NCBI GenBank assembly: GCA_018715645.1
Contig: DVLE01000039.1
Span: 1 to 44,303, forward strand
Length of the DNA stretch: 44,303 bases
Source: Candidatus Merdisoma merdipullorum
Lineage (GTDB): Bacteria > Bacillota > Clostridia > Lachnospirales > Lachnospiraceae
Reading direction: 5' to 3'
Part shown: positions 24,941-33,762 of the stretch, piece after piece
How the letters are laid out: each line of letters begins with the position of its first letter
Numbering within the stretch: the first letter of the stretch is position 1
The notes under the pieces: model-generated
Told to the model about the DNA's origin: nothing
Seen by the model: the letters and a program-made list of their open reading frames with translations, nothing else
Databases searched by the model: none
Translations under genes and position numbers: made by a program

Positions 24941-25487
24941 ATGCAGACGACTGTTGTGGAACAAATTCTTTTTTGGCCTGCTGATGGTACTTTTATTCTA
25001 CGGCTGGCAGATATTAAACAACATAACCATTCTGGGCGTGTCCCATACCGCCCCTTTCTCCCCACAAAGCTTTGGAGATTACCTGTGCCGGATGATACCG
25101 CTTCTGTGGATCGGAGCCTTGTTTTTCCTGACCTTCTTTACCTCCGGCAAAGCGCGGCGTACGGCAGCCCTTACAGACGCAGCTCCGATACGCCCGCAGA
25201 TTTACGCTCTCATCCGGTGCGGCGCCGCCCTGACGGGTACGGCCCTCCTGGCCTGTCTCTGTCTCGCAGAGGCAGCGGTTTTCTACAGCCATTATTTCCG
25301 CTGGCACGCCTGGGGCAGCCTGCTGCTTCCGGCAGCGGTAACCCTGATCCCCTCTCTGGTCTTTGCTCTTGGCAGCGGCTGGCTGCTGGGAAGGATACGG
25401 CAATGGCTTGTCTATGTATGGATGCCTCTGCCCTTTGTGCTGCAGGCTCTGCCTCTTCCGGCTGCTCTGGGGATCTGGAACTGCTGA
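24921..25487 (+). CDS. Small ABC-2-like membrane subunit
   Basis: 188-189 residues with six hydrophobic segments (FFFGLLMVLLFYGWQILN, MIPLLWIGALFFLTFF, ALTGTALLACLCLAEAAVF, GSLLLPAAVTLIPSLVFALG and others). MKIFRYECRRLLWNKFFF is a common N-terminus of ABC-2 permeases. AGAGGAGG serves either ATG 24921 or the TTG three bases earlier. It overlaps the peptidase fusion gene and is probably the second membrane half of that exporter; family members are usually longer. Confidence 0.75.
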   Translation: MKIFRYECRRLLWNKFFFGLLMVLLFYGWQILNNITILGVSHTAPFSPQSFGDYLCRMIPLLWIGALFFLTFFTSGKARRTAALTDAAPIRPQIYALIRCGAALTGTALLACLCLAEAAVFYSHYFRWHAWGSLLLPAAVTLIPSLVFALGSGWLLGRIRQWLVYVWMPLPFVLQALPLPAALGIWNC

Positions 25488-25530
25488 CAGCATGTCTTCC
25501 AAAATCAAAAAAATAATAACCAGATGATTA

Positions 25531-25559
25531 TTGAGCGGGGAAGACAAACGTGATATGAT
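25531..25559 (+). promoter_or_regulatory. Promoter of the two-gene membrane operon
   Basis: TTGAGC (25531-25536), 17 bases, TATGAT (25554-25559), 12 bases ahead of the AGGAGG ribosome site. It allows the next two genes to be expressed apart from the exporter. Confidence 0.55.
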
Positions 25560-25583
25560 AGCTTTGTTGGAGGAGGTTATTTG

Positions 25584-25985
25584 ATGACAGAACAGACAAG
25601 TTATCCCAAAATCAGCCGCATGGCTGTCACATCACAATATTTCGGCATCTTTTCCGTAGCGTCCGTATTCCTGTTTTTCCTTCTGGGCATCCCGATGGCT
25701 CTGCTGGCTGCTCTGAGCTTAAGCTGCATGAGCATCCTGTTCGCTCATCTTTCCAAGGGCGGGGGCTTTCGTTATTCCGGACAGGCTATGGTCGGCCTGG
25801 GAACATCCATTTTCACCATCACTCTTTGCATTCTGCTGATCATTCTCAGCCTTCTTGGGCTGTATATGGCGATTCAGATGTTCGGGCTGGAAACTGTTCT
25901 GGATCCGGACGCCTTTCAGAAAGCAATGTTTGATTTCTTTTCCAGGTCCCTGGAATCCCTGCCCACAGGAGGAAATACATTATGA
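25584..25985 (+). CDS. Small membrane protein, DUF4190-like
   Basis: 133 residues with three hydrophobic helices (GIFSVASVFLFFLLGIPMALLAALSL, then GLGTSIFTITLCILLIILSLLGLYM). The plan of soluble N-terminus, double helix and a GxG before the last helix resembles DUF4190 proteins, but the match is loose and no function is known. AGGAGG lies seven bases before this ATG. It overlaps the following gene by four bases. Confidence 0.65.
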   Translation: MTEQTSYPKISRMAVTSQYFGIFSVASVFLFFLLGIPMALLAALSLSCMSILFAHLSKGGGFRYSGQAMVGLGTSIFTITLCILLIILSLLGLYMAIQMFGLETVLDPDAFQKAMFDFFSRSLESLPTGGNTL

Positions 25986-26734
25986 GAATCATATCCAAAG
26001 AAATGAAACGTAGAGCCCGCATCGCGCTGGAAGGAAATTATTTTCCGGCAGTCAGCCTTACCATCAGCCTGACGCTTTTCACCTTTGCTCTCACATTGCT
26101 TTTGCAGAGCAGCGGCCTGAACCTCTCCGTCAGCCCTCTGAATCAGGCTTTGTATTGGATCTTATATCTTATCACTCTCCTGCTTGGCGCACTGTTTGAG
26201 ACAGGGCTGATCCGCTTTCTCTATTCGCTCTCCCGAAAAGAGCCTTTGCGTGAATCCGGTCTTTTGTTTTACGCGTTCCGCAATCAGCCGGACACCTATA
26301 TCCTGACCTACGCATTCCGCTATCTGATCATGCTGATCTGGTTTGCGCCAGCCCTGTACTTTTATATGCGTCTTCCCCTGGTGATTGATCTGACCGCCAT
26401 CCCGGCTGATCTGCCGCGGAACGTGGGATTGATGCTTTTACTGGCCGCAGCGGCTGTGATCCCGGCTGCGCTCTGTTCTCTGCCCTACTGTCTGGCCACC
26501 TACGTGCTTCTCGATCATCCGAATCTTTCTGCTTCGGATGCCCTGCGCGCCAGCCGCCGTTTGATGAAAGGGCAGTACGGACGGGTACTCCTGCTGTGGA
26601 TTGGCTTTCTGCCGCTGTGCCTGCTGGGACTTGGCTCCTTGGGACTCGGCTTTCTGTGGATCCATCCCTATTTCCATACAGCCATGGCCCAGGTCTATCT
26701 GGAACTTAGAGGAATCGAGCCGGAAGGCGACTAA
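25982..26734 (+). CDS. DUF975-family membrane protein
   Basis: 250 residues. The opening KEMKRRARIALEGNYFPAVSLTISLTLF and the internal SASDALRASRRLMKGQYGRVLLLWIGFLPL are the two halves of the DUF975 pattern, with about five membrane helices. Function unknown. It starts inside the stop of the previous gene (ATGA), so the pair is translated together. A strong terminator follows. Confidence 0.78.
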   Translation: MRIISKEMKRRARIALEGNYFPAVSLTISLTLFTFALTLLLQSSGLNLSVSPLNQALYWILYLITLLLGALFETGLIRFLYSLSRKEPLRESGLLFYAFRNQPDTYILTYAFRYLIMLIWFAPALYFYMRLPLVIDLTAIPADLPRNVGLMLLLAAAAVIPAALCSLPYCLATYVLLDHPNLSASDALRASRRLMKGQYGRVLLLWIGFLPLCLLGLGSLGLGFLWIHPYFHTAMAQVYLELRGIEPEGD

Positions 26735-26739
26735 GATAA

Positions 26740-26795
26740 AAATGGCTTTCCGCATGATATTATACATATCATGCGGAAAGCCATTTCTCTGTTCT
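26740..26795 (+). terminator. Convergent terminator
   Basis: A 20-21 bp perfect stem (26740-26760 with 26766-26786) and five-base loop between DUF975 and lysC, with a T-rich tail. Serves both converging operons. Confidence 0.85.
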
Positions 26796-26798
26796 GTC

Positions 26799-28007
26799 TT
26801 ACTCCTCCAGACCGAAGGCGTCATGCACTGCGTTTACCGCACGCTCTGCGTCTCTCTCGTCGATCAGAACCGTCACACGGATCTCGGAGGTGGAAATCAT
26901 GCTAATATTGATATTATTGTTGTAGAGGGCCTCGAACATCTTCGCCGCCACGCCAGGGTTGGACATCATACCCGCGCCCACGATGGAAACCTTGGCCACA
27001 TCCCGTCTGCAGGAAATGCTCTTTCCTCCGATACGGCTCATGTTCTCCTCCAGAATCTTTACTGCATTGTCCGCGTCGTCCCGCGATACGGTAAAGGAAA
27101 TATCCTTGCTGTTCTCACGGCCGATAGACTGCAGGATTACGTCTACATTGATATTGTCTTTGGCCAACAGATTGAAAAGCTTAAAGGCGATACCCGGCTC
27201 GTCCTTCAGGCCGATCACTGAAATTCTGGCTGTATTTCTGTCCAGCGCCACTCCGCTGATTAACATTCTTTCCACGCTTGTTTCCTCCTTAACGATTGTT
27301 CCTTCGTGATCATTTAAGCTTGAGCGTACTACAAGCTGCACGCCATATTTTTTTGCCATTTCCACCGAACGGTTGTGAAGCACTCCGGCTCCCAGCGTCG
27401 CCAGATCCAGCATCTCATCATAAGTAATCTCATCCAGCTTGCGTGCCTTCGGCACCACCCGCGGATCTGCCGTGTACACGCCGTCCACGTCCGTGTAGAT
27501 CTCACATTCGTCCGCGTGCAGGGCCGCCGCCAGCGCCACGGCTGTGGTATCGGAGCCGCCGCGTCCCAGGGTTGTATAATTGTCGTATTTGTTCACGCCC
27601 TGGAATCCTGTGACAATCACGATGCGCCGATGCTCCAGTTCATGCATGATACGATCCGTATCGATACGTTTCAGACGGGCATTTCCATGTACCCGCGTCG
27701 TGTGCATCGCGATCTGGAACGCATTCAGCGAGACAGCCGGAATATCCATCATATCAAAGGCCATCGCCATGAGAGCTACCGACACCTGCTCTCCCGTAGT
27801 GAGCAGCATATCCAGCTCCCTCTTAGGAGGATTCGGGTTGATTTCTTTCGCCTTCGCGATCAGCTCATCTGTGGTTTTTCCCATTGCGGAAAGCACGACG
27901 ATCACGTCGTTGCCCTTCTTAAAGTCCTCCGCGCACCTTTTGGCCACATTGAAAATGCGCTCCTTGTCCGCCACGGAGGTTCCGCCAAACTTTTTCACTA
28001 TCAGCAT
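26799..28007 (-). CDS. lysC: Aspartate kinase
   Basis: 402 residues. The kinase domain (VKKFGGTSVA at the start, RGGSDTTAVALAAAL near 155, YTDVDGVYTADPR near 178) phosphorylates aspartate, the entry to lysine, threonine and methionine. Two ACT domains from about 265 (ISVIGLKDEPGIAFKLFNLL; VSIVGAGMMSNPGVAAKMFEAL) give amino-acid feedback. It is the last gene of a threonine-branch cluster, 69 bases after apgM. Confidence 0.95.
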   Translation of the reverse strand: MLIVKKFGGTSVADKERIFNVAKRCAEDFKKGNDVIVVLSAMGKTTDELIAKAKEINPNPPKRELDMLLTTGEQVSVALMAMAFDMMDIPAVSLNAFQIAMHTTRVHGNARLKRIDTDRIMHELEHRRIVIVTGFQGVNKYDNYTTLGRGGSDTTAVALAAALHADECEIYTDVDGVYTADPRVVPKARKLDEITYDEMLDLATLGAGVLHNRSVEMAKKYGVQLVVRSSLNDHEGTIVKEETSVERMLISGVALDRNTARISVIGLKDEPGIAFKLFNLLAKDNINVDVILQSIGRENSKDISFTVSRDDADNAVKILEENMSRIGGKSISCRRDVAKVSIVGAGMMSNPGVAAKMFEALYNNNINISMISTSEIRVTVLIDERDAERAVNAVHDAFGLEE

Positions 28008-28076
28008 AGATTTGTTCTCCTCATCTTTTATATAGCATGATTCCCGCCAACAGGCGGCCGGTCTCCCGGCCGTCCG

Positions 28077-29291
28077 CTACGGAATATCCTTCCTTTCAAA
28101 CAGCCTGTCTATCAGCTCATACCCGCGCTCCACGACGAAGCCGCTCTCTTTCGCTGATTTTTCGCTGTATACGCCCGGTCCCTTGTGTTCCTTTGTACTG
28201 TCGTACAGGAGGAAGGGGATCGGATCGCTGGTATGGGTCCGCACCCGGACCGGCGTCGGATGATCCGGCAGCACCAGCATCCGGTAGGATTCTCCTGAAG
28301 CATCCAGGGCGTCTTTCAGATTCCGGATCAATCGCTGGTCCAGATACTCTATGGACTGAACCTTTCTCTCCCAGCTTCCCTGATGTCCCATCTCGTCCGG
28401 AGCCTCCACGTGGACATAGACAAAATCAAAGTCTTCCTTCAGAAGCGCGTCAGCCGCCGCCTGGGCTTTCCCCTCGTAATTCGTATGAAGCTGGCCGTTG
28501 GCTCCCTCCACCTGGATATTTTTCATTCCTGCGCCCACGGCGATTCCTTTCAGCAGGTCCACCGCCGAAATCATCGCGCCTCTCTTGTGATTCTTTTCCT
28601 CAAAAGAGGCAAGCGTAGGCCGGGTTCCCGCTCCCCAGAACCAGCAGGAATTGGCCGGGTTCAGCCCTTTTTTCTTCCGCTCCAGATTGATCGGATGACG
28701 GGAAAGGATTTCATAGCTTCTTTCCTGCATCCAGCGAAGCTTCCCGTCCTCCGGAAGATGAGCGCCTACTCTCTGTCCAAGTACGTCGTGGGGCGGCGTG
28801 AGAGGCACGACGCTTCCCTTTTCCCAGATCAGAAGATGACGATAACTGGTTCCCACATAAAAATGATATATCTCGTCTTCCAGCTCCGCGCGGACTGCTT
28901 CCAGCAGTATGGCCGCATCTTCGGTACTGATCTCCCCGGAGCTGTGATCGAGAATCGTCTTTTCCTCATAGGGCTCGTCCCCATCGGAGACGGTAATCAG
29001 ATTGGTCCGCAGAGCCACGTCATCCGGCTTCATATCCACGCCGATGCTCAAGGCCTCCAGCGGAGACCTCCCCGTATAATACAGCTTTGGATTGTATCCC
29101 AAAACCGAGAGATTGGCGGTATCGCTGCCCGGACTCATGCCTTCCGGAATCGTATAGGCCAGCCCGATCTCCGAGACCGGAGCCAGCGCGTCAAGCGTCG
29201 GCGTCTTGGCATATTCCAGAGGCGTAAGGCCGTCCAGTTCTTCTATAGGCTCGTCGGCCATGCCATCTCCAAGTACAATCACATATTTCAT
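28077..29291 (-). CDS. apgM: ApgM-type cofactor-independent phosphoglycerate mutase, possible homoserine kinase
   Basis: 404 residues of the alkaline-phosphatase superfamily. Metal and nucleophile motifs: VIVLGDGMADEP at the start, SPGSDTANLSVLGY with the Ser near 60, and HVEAPDEMGHQG with VLPDHPTP late in the chain. Family members interconvert 2- and 3-phosphoglycerate. It is embedded between homoserine dehydrogenase and aspartokinase, only five bases from hom, and no thrB is seen. Relatives in such operons have been proposed to serve as homoserine kinase; that is the likely role here, by context only. Confidence 0.88.
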   Translation of the reverse strand: MKYVIVLGDGMADEPIEELDGLTPLEYAKTPTLDALAPVSEIGLAYTIPEGMSPGSDTANLSVLGYNPKLYYTGRSPLEALSIGVDMKPDDVALRTNLITVSDGDEPYEEKTILDHSSGEISTEDAAILLEAVRAELEDEIYHFYVGTSYRHLLIWEKGSVVPLTPPHDVLGQRVGAHLPEDGKLRWMQERSYEILSRHPINLERKKKGLNPANSCWFWGAGTRPTLASFEEKNHKRGAMISAVDLLKGIAVGAGMKNIQVEGANGQLHTNYEGKAQAAADALLKEDFDFVYVHVEAPDEMGHQGSWERKVQSIEYLDQRLIRNLKDALDASGESYRMLVLPDHPTPVRVRTHTSDPIPFLLYDSTKEHKGPGVYSEKSAKESGFVVERGYELIDRLFERKDIP

Positions 29292-29296
29292 GACAT

Positions 29297-30511
29297 CTAT
29301 CCTTCCATGCGGATCATATGGATGATCGCGTCTGTCTTCTCTGCGCGCTCCTGATACTCGGCTTCCGTCATCGCTCCGGTAATAAAGCCGAACTCTCCTT
29401 CCAGGTCTGCGTTCACCAGCTCAATCGGTCCGAACACCTCAGCCATACGGATAGCGTCTGCCTGACCGTCGCCCTTTGCCCGGACAAAGAAGCGTCTTCT
29501 GGCGTTGCTGATGTCTGTAAGCTCCAGCTTTTTCGTGCTCCAGAACGTCATAATGCTGCGGTGCAGATGCTTAGCGGCGTCCACCACATCAGCGACCACC
29601 GCGCTGGCGGTAGGCAGCTTGCCTGCTCCGCTTCCGTAAAACATAACGTCGCCCAGCACATTCCCCTTGGCAAAGATCGCGTTGAACACACCGTTTACAC
29701 TGTAAAGGGGATGCATTTCACCTATCAGGAAGGGCGCTACCATAGCGAAGAACTTTCCGTTCTCCTTCTTGCTCATGGCAAGCAGCTTCACAGCCCGTCC
29801 CATCTTTTTCGCGTACCGGATGTCTTCCGCAGTAACCTTCGTGATTCCTTCCGTATAAATATCTTCAAAATCCACCTGGCGTCCGCTGACCAGAGAAGTC
29901 AGGATCGCAATCTTACGGCAGGCGTCATATCCCTCCACGTCGGCTTCCGGGTTGCGCTCCGCATATCCCCTGGCCTGAGCGTCTTTAAGAGCCGTATCAA
30001 AATCCGTGCCGCCGTAGCTCATTTTTGTCAGGATGTAGTTGGTCGTTCCGTTTAAGATTCCTGTGATCTCCGTGATCTCGTCCGCAGTCAGGGAAGAGTT
30101 GAGCGGCCTGATAATCGGGATTCCGCCGCCCACGCTGGCCTCAAACAGATAATTCAGATTCCGCTCTCTGGCAATCTCCAAAAGCTCCGCCCCATGGCGG
30201 GCCACCAGCTCTTTATTGGAAGTACACACGCTCTTGCCTGCTTCCAGACATCTTTTCGTAAAGGTATAGGCAGGCTCCACGCCTCCCATGACTTCCACGA
30301 CAATCCGGATCTCCGGATCGTTCACGATCGTCTCAAAATCATGAATCAGCTTGGATTCCACCGGATCTCCCGGAAAATCACGCAGATCCAGCACATACTT
30401 GATGTTAATCTCATCGCCAGCACGTTTGTTAATGCTGGCCTGGTTGGTGTTCAGTACTTCCACCACTCCGGAACCTACGGTTCCGTACCCCATCACCGCA
30501 ATCTGAATCAT
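29297..30511 (-). CDS. hom: Homoserine dehydrogenase
   Basis: 404 residues: NAD(P)-binding MGYGTVGSGVVEVL at 8-21, TSNKELVARHG near 106, GILNGTTNYILTKM near 160 (substrate loop) and PEADVEGYDACRKIAIL near 190, with Lys in YAKKMGRAVKLL. The C-terminal part after 320 is ACT-like. Reduces aspartate semialdehyde to homoserine. It is 25 bases after the ACT-protein gene. Confidence 0.95.
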   Translation of the reverse strand: MIQIAVMGYGTVGSGVVEVLNTNQASINKRAGDEINIKYVLDLRDFPGDPVESKLIHDFETIVNDPEIRIVVEVMGGVEPAYTFTKRCLEAGKSVCTSNKELVARHGAELLEIARERNLNYLFEASVGGGIPIIRPLNSSLTADEITEITGILNGTTNYILTKMSYGGTDFDTALKDAQARGYAERNPEADVEGYDACRKIAILTSLVSGRQVDFEDIYTEGITKVTAEDIRYAKKMGRAVKLLAMSKKENGKFFAMVAPFLIGEMHPLYSVNGVFNAIFAKGNVLGDVMFYGSGAGKLPTASAVVADVVDAAKHLHRSIMTFWSTKKLELTDISNARRRFFVRAKGDGQADAIRMAEVFGPIELVNADLEGEFGFITGAMTEAEYQERAEKTDAIIHMIRMEG

Positions 30512-30536
30512 CTTTCTTTCGCTCCTTTGCTCTTTC

Positions 30537-30980
30537 TTACTCCATTGCCAGTATTTTCAGATAATGAATGCCTGGCCGGCTCTCAATTTTCTCAATCATT
30601 GAGGATACGTCCTTGGTGATCGGCAGCAGGTCCACCGTCAACGTCAGCGTCGCCACCCCGTTGATAGGGATAGTCTGATGAATCGTCAGCACATTCGCCT
30701 GATACTCCGCAATGGTCTGCAGCACCATGGAAAGCAGTCCCGGCTCGTCATCCATCTGCAAAACGAAAGTGATACTTTTCCCCTTTGAATTGTCGTGAAA
30801 CGGAAAAATATCATCTTTATATTTATAGAAGGAACTCCGGCTGATTCCCACCTGCTCCGTAGCCTCCTGAACGGTCATGGCCTTTGAAGATTCCAGCAGC
30901 CTCTTGGCCTCTACCACCTTCAAAAGCACCTCCGGCACAGCCTTTTGCTTTACTACAAAATACTTGCTTTTTTCTGACAT
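30537..30980 (-). CDS. ACT-domain regulatory protein (PheB-like)
   Basis: 147 residues: an N-terminal helical segment with a short HTH-like stretch (TVQEATEQVGISRSSFYKYKDDIF) and a C-terminal ACT domain (ITFVLQMDDEPGLLSMVLQTIAEYQ). This is the UPF0735/PheB group, commonly next to hom in clostridia. It probably senses an amino acid, but no biochemical role is settled. GGAGGAGA precedes the ATG. It is first in the threonine-branch operon. Confidence 0.88.
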   Translation of the reverse strand: MSEKSKYFVVKQKAVPEVLLKVVEAKRLLESSKAMTVQEATEQVGISRSSFYKYKDDIFPFHDNSKGKSITFVLQMDDEPGLLSMVLQTIAEYQANVLTIHQTIPINGVATLTLTVDLLPITKDVSSMIEKIESRPGIHYLKILAME

Positions 30981-31043
30981 TTTTCTCCTCCGTGTTCGTC
31001 CTTCAGAAACATTTGTGCTTCCTGCGTGGATTCGACACGAAAA

Positions 31044-31072
31044 ATAGTATCATATTCACAGAAAGAATGCAA
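31044..31072 (-). promoter_or_regulatory. Promoter of the threonine-branch operon
   Basis: On the minus strand TTGCAT (31072-31067), 17 bases, TACTAT (31049-31044), just beyond the prfB terminator. Confidence 0.65.
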
Positions 31073-31074
31073 GG

Positions 31075-31116
31075 GAAAAATAAGATTCCGGGCAAAGCCC
31101 TTCTGTCTTTGCCCGG
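31075..31116 (-). terminator. prfB terminator
   Basis: 10-bp perfect stem (CCGGGCAAAG 31088-31097, complement 31107-31116), followed on the minus strand by AATCTTATTTTT. Confidence 0.8.
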
Positions 31117-31189
31117 ATTCCTGCTGCAGCCGCATGTTTATACGGTTCGCCCTGTGTCTGTCTCCGCCTTTCCTGTCTTTTCCGCGCTG

Positions 31190-32309
31190 TCAGTTTTCGT
31201 CAGGTTTAACCGTGATCCACTTCAGATATGCGTTGATAAAGGGATCTATATTGCCATCCAGGACACCGTTTACATTACTGATCTCCTGGCCGGTACGATG
31301 ATCCTTGACGAGCGTATAGGGCTGCATGACATAGGAGCGAATCTGATTGCCCCAGCCGATTTCCTTGACCTCTCCCCGGATGTCGGACAGCTTTTCTGAG
31401 TTCTTCTGCTGCTCCAGAAGGTAAAGCTTTGCCTTCAGCATCTGCATGGCCTTATCCTTATTCTGGAACTGCGATCTTTCATTCTGGCACTGTACGACGA
31501 TACCCGTCGGAAGGTGCGTGATCCGAATAGCCGACGAGGTCTTGTTGATATGCTGGCCGCCCGCCCCGCTGGAACGGTAGGTATCGATACGCAGATCCTC
31601 ATCCCGGATCTCAATATCAATGTCGTCGTCGATCTCCGGCATAACGTCCAGAGACACAAAGGAGGTCTGGCGCTTTCCCTGCGCGTTGAATGGAGAAATA
31701 CGAACCAGACGGTGTACGCCCTTCTCTGACTTCAGATAGCCATAGGCGTTCTCCCCGTTGACCTGAAAGGTCACCGACTTGATGCCCGCCTCGTCGCCGT
31801 CGAGATAGTCCAGGACTTCCACTGAAAAGCCCTTATGCTCAGCCCAGCGGGTATACATCCGGTACAGCATTCCCGCCCAGTCACAGCTCTCCGTGCCGCC
31901 CGCGCCCGCATTCAGCTTCAGGATCGCGTTGTTCACGTCATACTCCCCGGACAGCAGCGTCTTGATCGTCATAGCATCCAGCTTCGCCGCAAAGTTCTCA
32001 AGCTCCTGCTGGATCTCCGGGATCAGAGACTCATCATTCTCCTCGTTTCCCATCTCGATCAGGGTTTCAATGTCTTCGTACTGCTGCTGAAGATTTTCAT
32101 AATCCTCAGCCTCATCCTTCAGATTTTTCAGCTCCTTCATTCCCGCCTGGGACTTCTCCGGATCGTCCCAGTACCCCGGAGCCTCCATCTCTCTTTCTAA
32201 TTCCTCGATTCTCTTTGCCTTGTTAGCCAGGTCAAAGTGAATCCCTCAATTCCACCAATGGTCCCTGATAGCCGTTCAGCGTATATTTGAACTGATCCAA
32301 CTCTACCAT
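31190..32309 (-). CDS. prfB: Peptide chain release factor 2 (programmed +1 frameshift)
   Basis: RF2 ends translation at UAA and UGA. The main frame shows PSSGAGGQHINKTSSAIRI-type GGQ loop (GAGGQHIN) and the SPFNAQGKRQTSFVSL segment. The gene starts at ATG 32309 after AGAGGTGG, reads 25 codons (VELDQFKYTLNGYQGPLVEL...) and meets TGA at 32234-32232 in the context CTT TGA C, with AGGGA just upstream. This is the classic autoregulated +1 shift. After it the frame reads LANKAKRIEELEREMEAPGYW. Total about 372 residues, normal for RF2. Not a pseudogene. Confidence 0.95.
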
Positions 32310-32404
32310 TTTACCACCTCTTTCTTTTTATATTCCGCAAAGATTCCGGCGAATCTGCGTCTTATGCGCTTTTAAGTATAGCAAAGTTCCTGGAGAGGCG
32401 CAAG

Positions 32405-32433
32405 AAAAAGCCGGACAGTCTGCCCGGCTTTTT
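32405..32433 (-). terminator. Terminator after the PspC operon
   Basis: AAAAAGCCGG (32405-32414) pairs with CCGGCTTTTT (32424-32433); T-runs on both strands. It ends the PadR-to-PspC transcript and could also work on the plus strand. Confidence 0.8.
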
Positions 32434-32462
32434 TTAATCATGAAAATATTCCGTATCCGTTT

Positions 32463-32663
32463 TTAAAAAGAGGTCGGCTGTTCCGGCATGATAACCGCCG
32501 CAATCAGATATATCAGAAACGCGGTCCCGCAGCTTGGTATCGCGCAGATAAGCCATATCAGACGTACCACCGTAGGGTCGATATTTAAATATTCGCCAAT
32601 TCCTCCGCAAACTCCGCATACAGTTCTATTGGTTGCTGAACGATATAATTTCTTCTGTTCCAT
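32463..32663 (-). CDS. PspC-domain membrane protein
   Basis: 66 residues: KKLYRSATNRTVCGVCGGIGEYLNID, then one membrane stretch LIWLICAIPSCGTAFLIYLIAAVIM. This is the PspC domain, linked to envelope stress sensing. AAAGGAGG precedes the ATG and lies at the end of the previous gene, 13 bases away. It is the last gene of the operon. Confidence 0.85.
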   Translation of the reverse strand: MEQKKLYRSATNRTVCGVCGGIGEYLNIDPTVVRLIWLICAIPSCGTAFLIYLIAAVIMPEQPTSF

Positions 32664-32676
32664 TTGAATTCCTCCT

Positions 32677-33762
32677 TTATTCAAAATTCAGTGTGATCTG
32701 ACCGATTCCGCAGTCCGCCGTAATGGTCCGCTCTGAACCATTATCAATAGACTGACTGTTGTCCAATCCCGAATAGCTTCGGGAACCGATCCGGATCATC
32801 CCGACTCCGCAGTCCAGCTTATAATTATAATCCGTTTCCTGTCCCGGCAGCGTAATCTCCGCAGAGCCCATTCCACAATCCAGATTTACAGCGTTTCCCG
32901 AAAAACTTCCCAGAATCAATTCGCCCGATCCTACGTCAAACTCCGCCCGCTGCGAAGCCAGAAGCTCGGACGCCGTGCAGCTTCCTACTCCAATATCCAA
33001 TTCGACTTCTTTTCCTTCGATGCGTTCCGCGTCCAGCAGGCCCGCACCCACGTCGATTCGGATCTTATCCGCCCGCAGGCTTTCCATATCCGCCTCGGAA
33101 GCGCCAAGCTCCAGTTCTATCTGCTCAAAGCTCTGGGGCGGAAGCCACAGCTCCAGCTCCAACGCCTGCTCTCTCTGATACTGTCTGTAATTCCGGGTAT
33201 CTTCCAGTTCCAAAGTATCCCCATCAAGACGGCTTCTGAAATAATCCAGCCCATTGCGGCCGCTGATGCGGACATCGCTGTTTTCTTCCCCGGCATAGAT
33301 ATGAAGCACCGCAAAATTCAATTCCAGCTTCAGTTTTTTTATCTCGTCTGCCGCAAAGCTGTCCTCAAAGGTATCCAGGCCCTCGCCTGAAGGGGGCTGA
33401 AACTGACCGGAATGAAAAGAATCGTCCCAATTATGGTGTCCTTCGCTCCAATGTCTGCCCCAGTTCTCCGCGCCTTCTTCTATATCCTCCGTCCAGGCGT
33501 CTATATCGTCTTCCAGATCTTCAGACCAGGTATCTATATCATCTTCCAGATCTTCAGACCAGGCATCTATATCATCCGCGAAATCGTCCGTTCCAGCTGC
33601 GATATTCCTGTCCAGCCACCGGAAAATACTGTTGTCATAATGTGCCAGATTCAAAAACTGACCAGGTCTCGCCCCCATAGCCATTCCGACGCCTACTCCG
33701 ACGATTCCGAGCACACAGAGAGCTCCAGCCAGAATCAGACAAAATTTTGTAAACATCTTCAT
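32677..33762 (-). CDS. DUF4097 envelope protein with acidic repeats
   Basis: 361 residues. One N-terminal membrane helix (FCLILAGALCVLGIVGVGVGMAM), then about 60 very acidic residues in 11-residue units of the form DDIDxWxEDLE (three clear copies and a degenerate fourth), then from about 135 a DUF4097 beta-solenoid of short repeats (IRIDVGAGLLDAERI, VELDIGVGSCTASEL, AEFDVGSGELILGSF). It is exported or membrane-anchored with the solenoid outside. Overlaps the DUF1700 gene by four bases. Function of the family is not established; it is usual beside PadR, DUF1700 and PspC. Confidence 0.85.
   Translation of the reverse strand: MKMFTKFCLILAGALCVLGIVGVGVGMAMGARPGQFLNLAHYDNSIFRWLDRNIAAGTDDFADDIDAWSEDLEDDIDTWSEDLEDDIDAWTEDIEEGAENWGRHWSEGHHNWDDSFHSGQFQPPSGEGLDTFEDSFAADEIKKLKLELNFAVLHIYAGEENSDVRISGRNGLDYFRSRLDGDTLELEDTRNYRQYQREQALELELWLPPQSFEQIELELGASEADMESLRADKIRIDVGAGLLDAERIEGKEVELDIGVGSCTASELLASQRAEFDVGSGELILGSFSGNAVNLDCGMGSAEITLPGQETDYNYKLDCGVGMIRIGSRSYSGLDNSQSIDNGSERTITADCGIGQITLNFE

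Noticed and set aside
28383-29354. 323-codon open frame on the plus strand
   Set aside because: Shadow of apgM and the end of hom; no recognisable domain.
32232-32234. prfB read as a pseudogene because of an early stop
   Set aside because: The TGA lies in the known programmed frameshift context and the downstream frame is intact.
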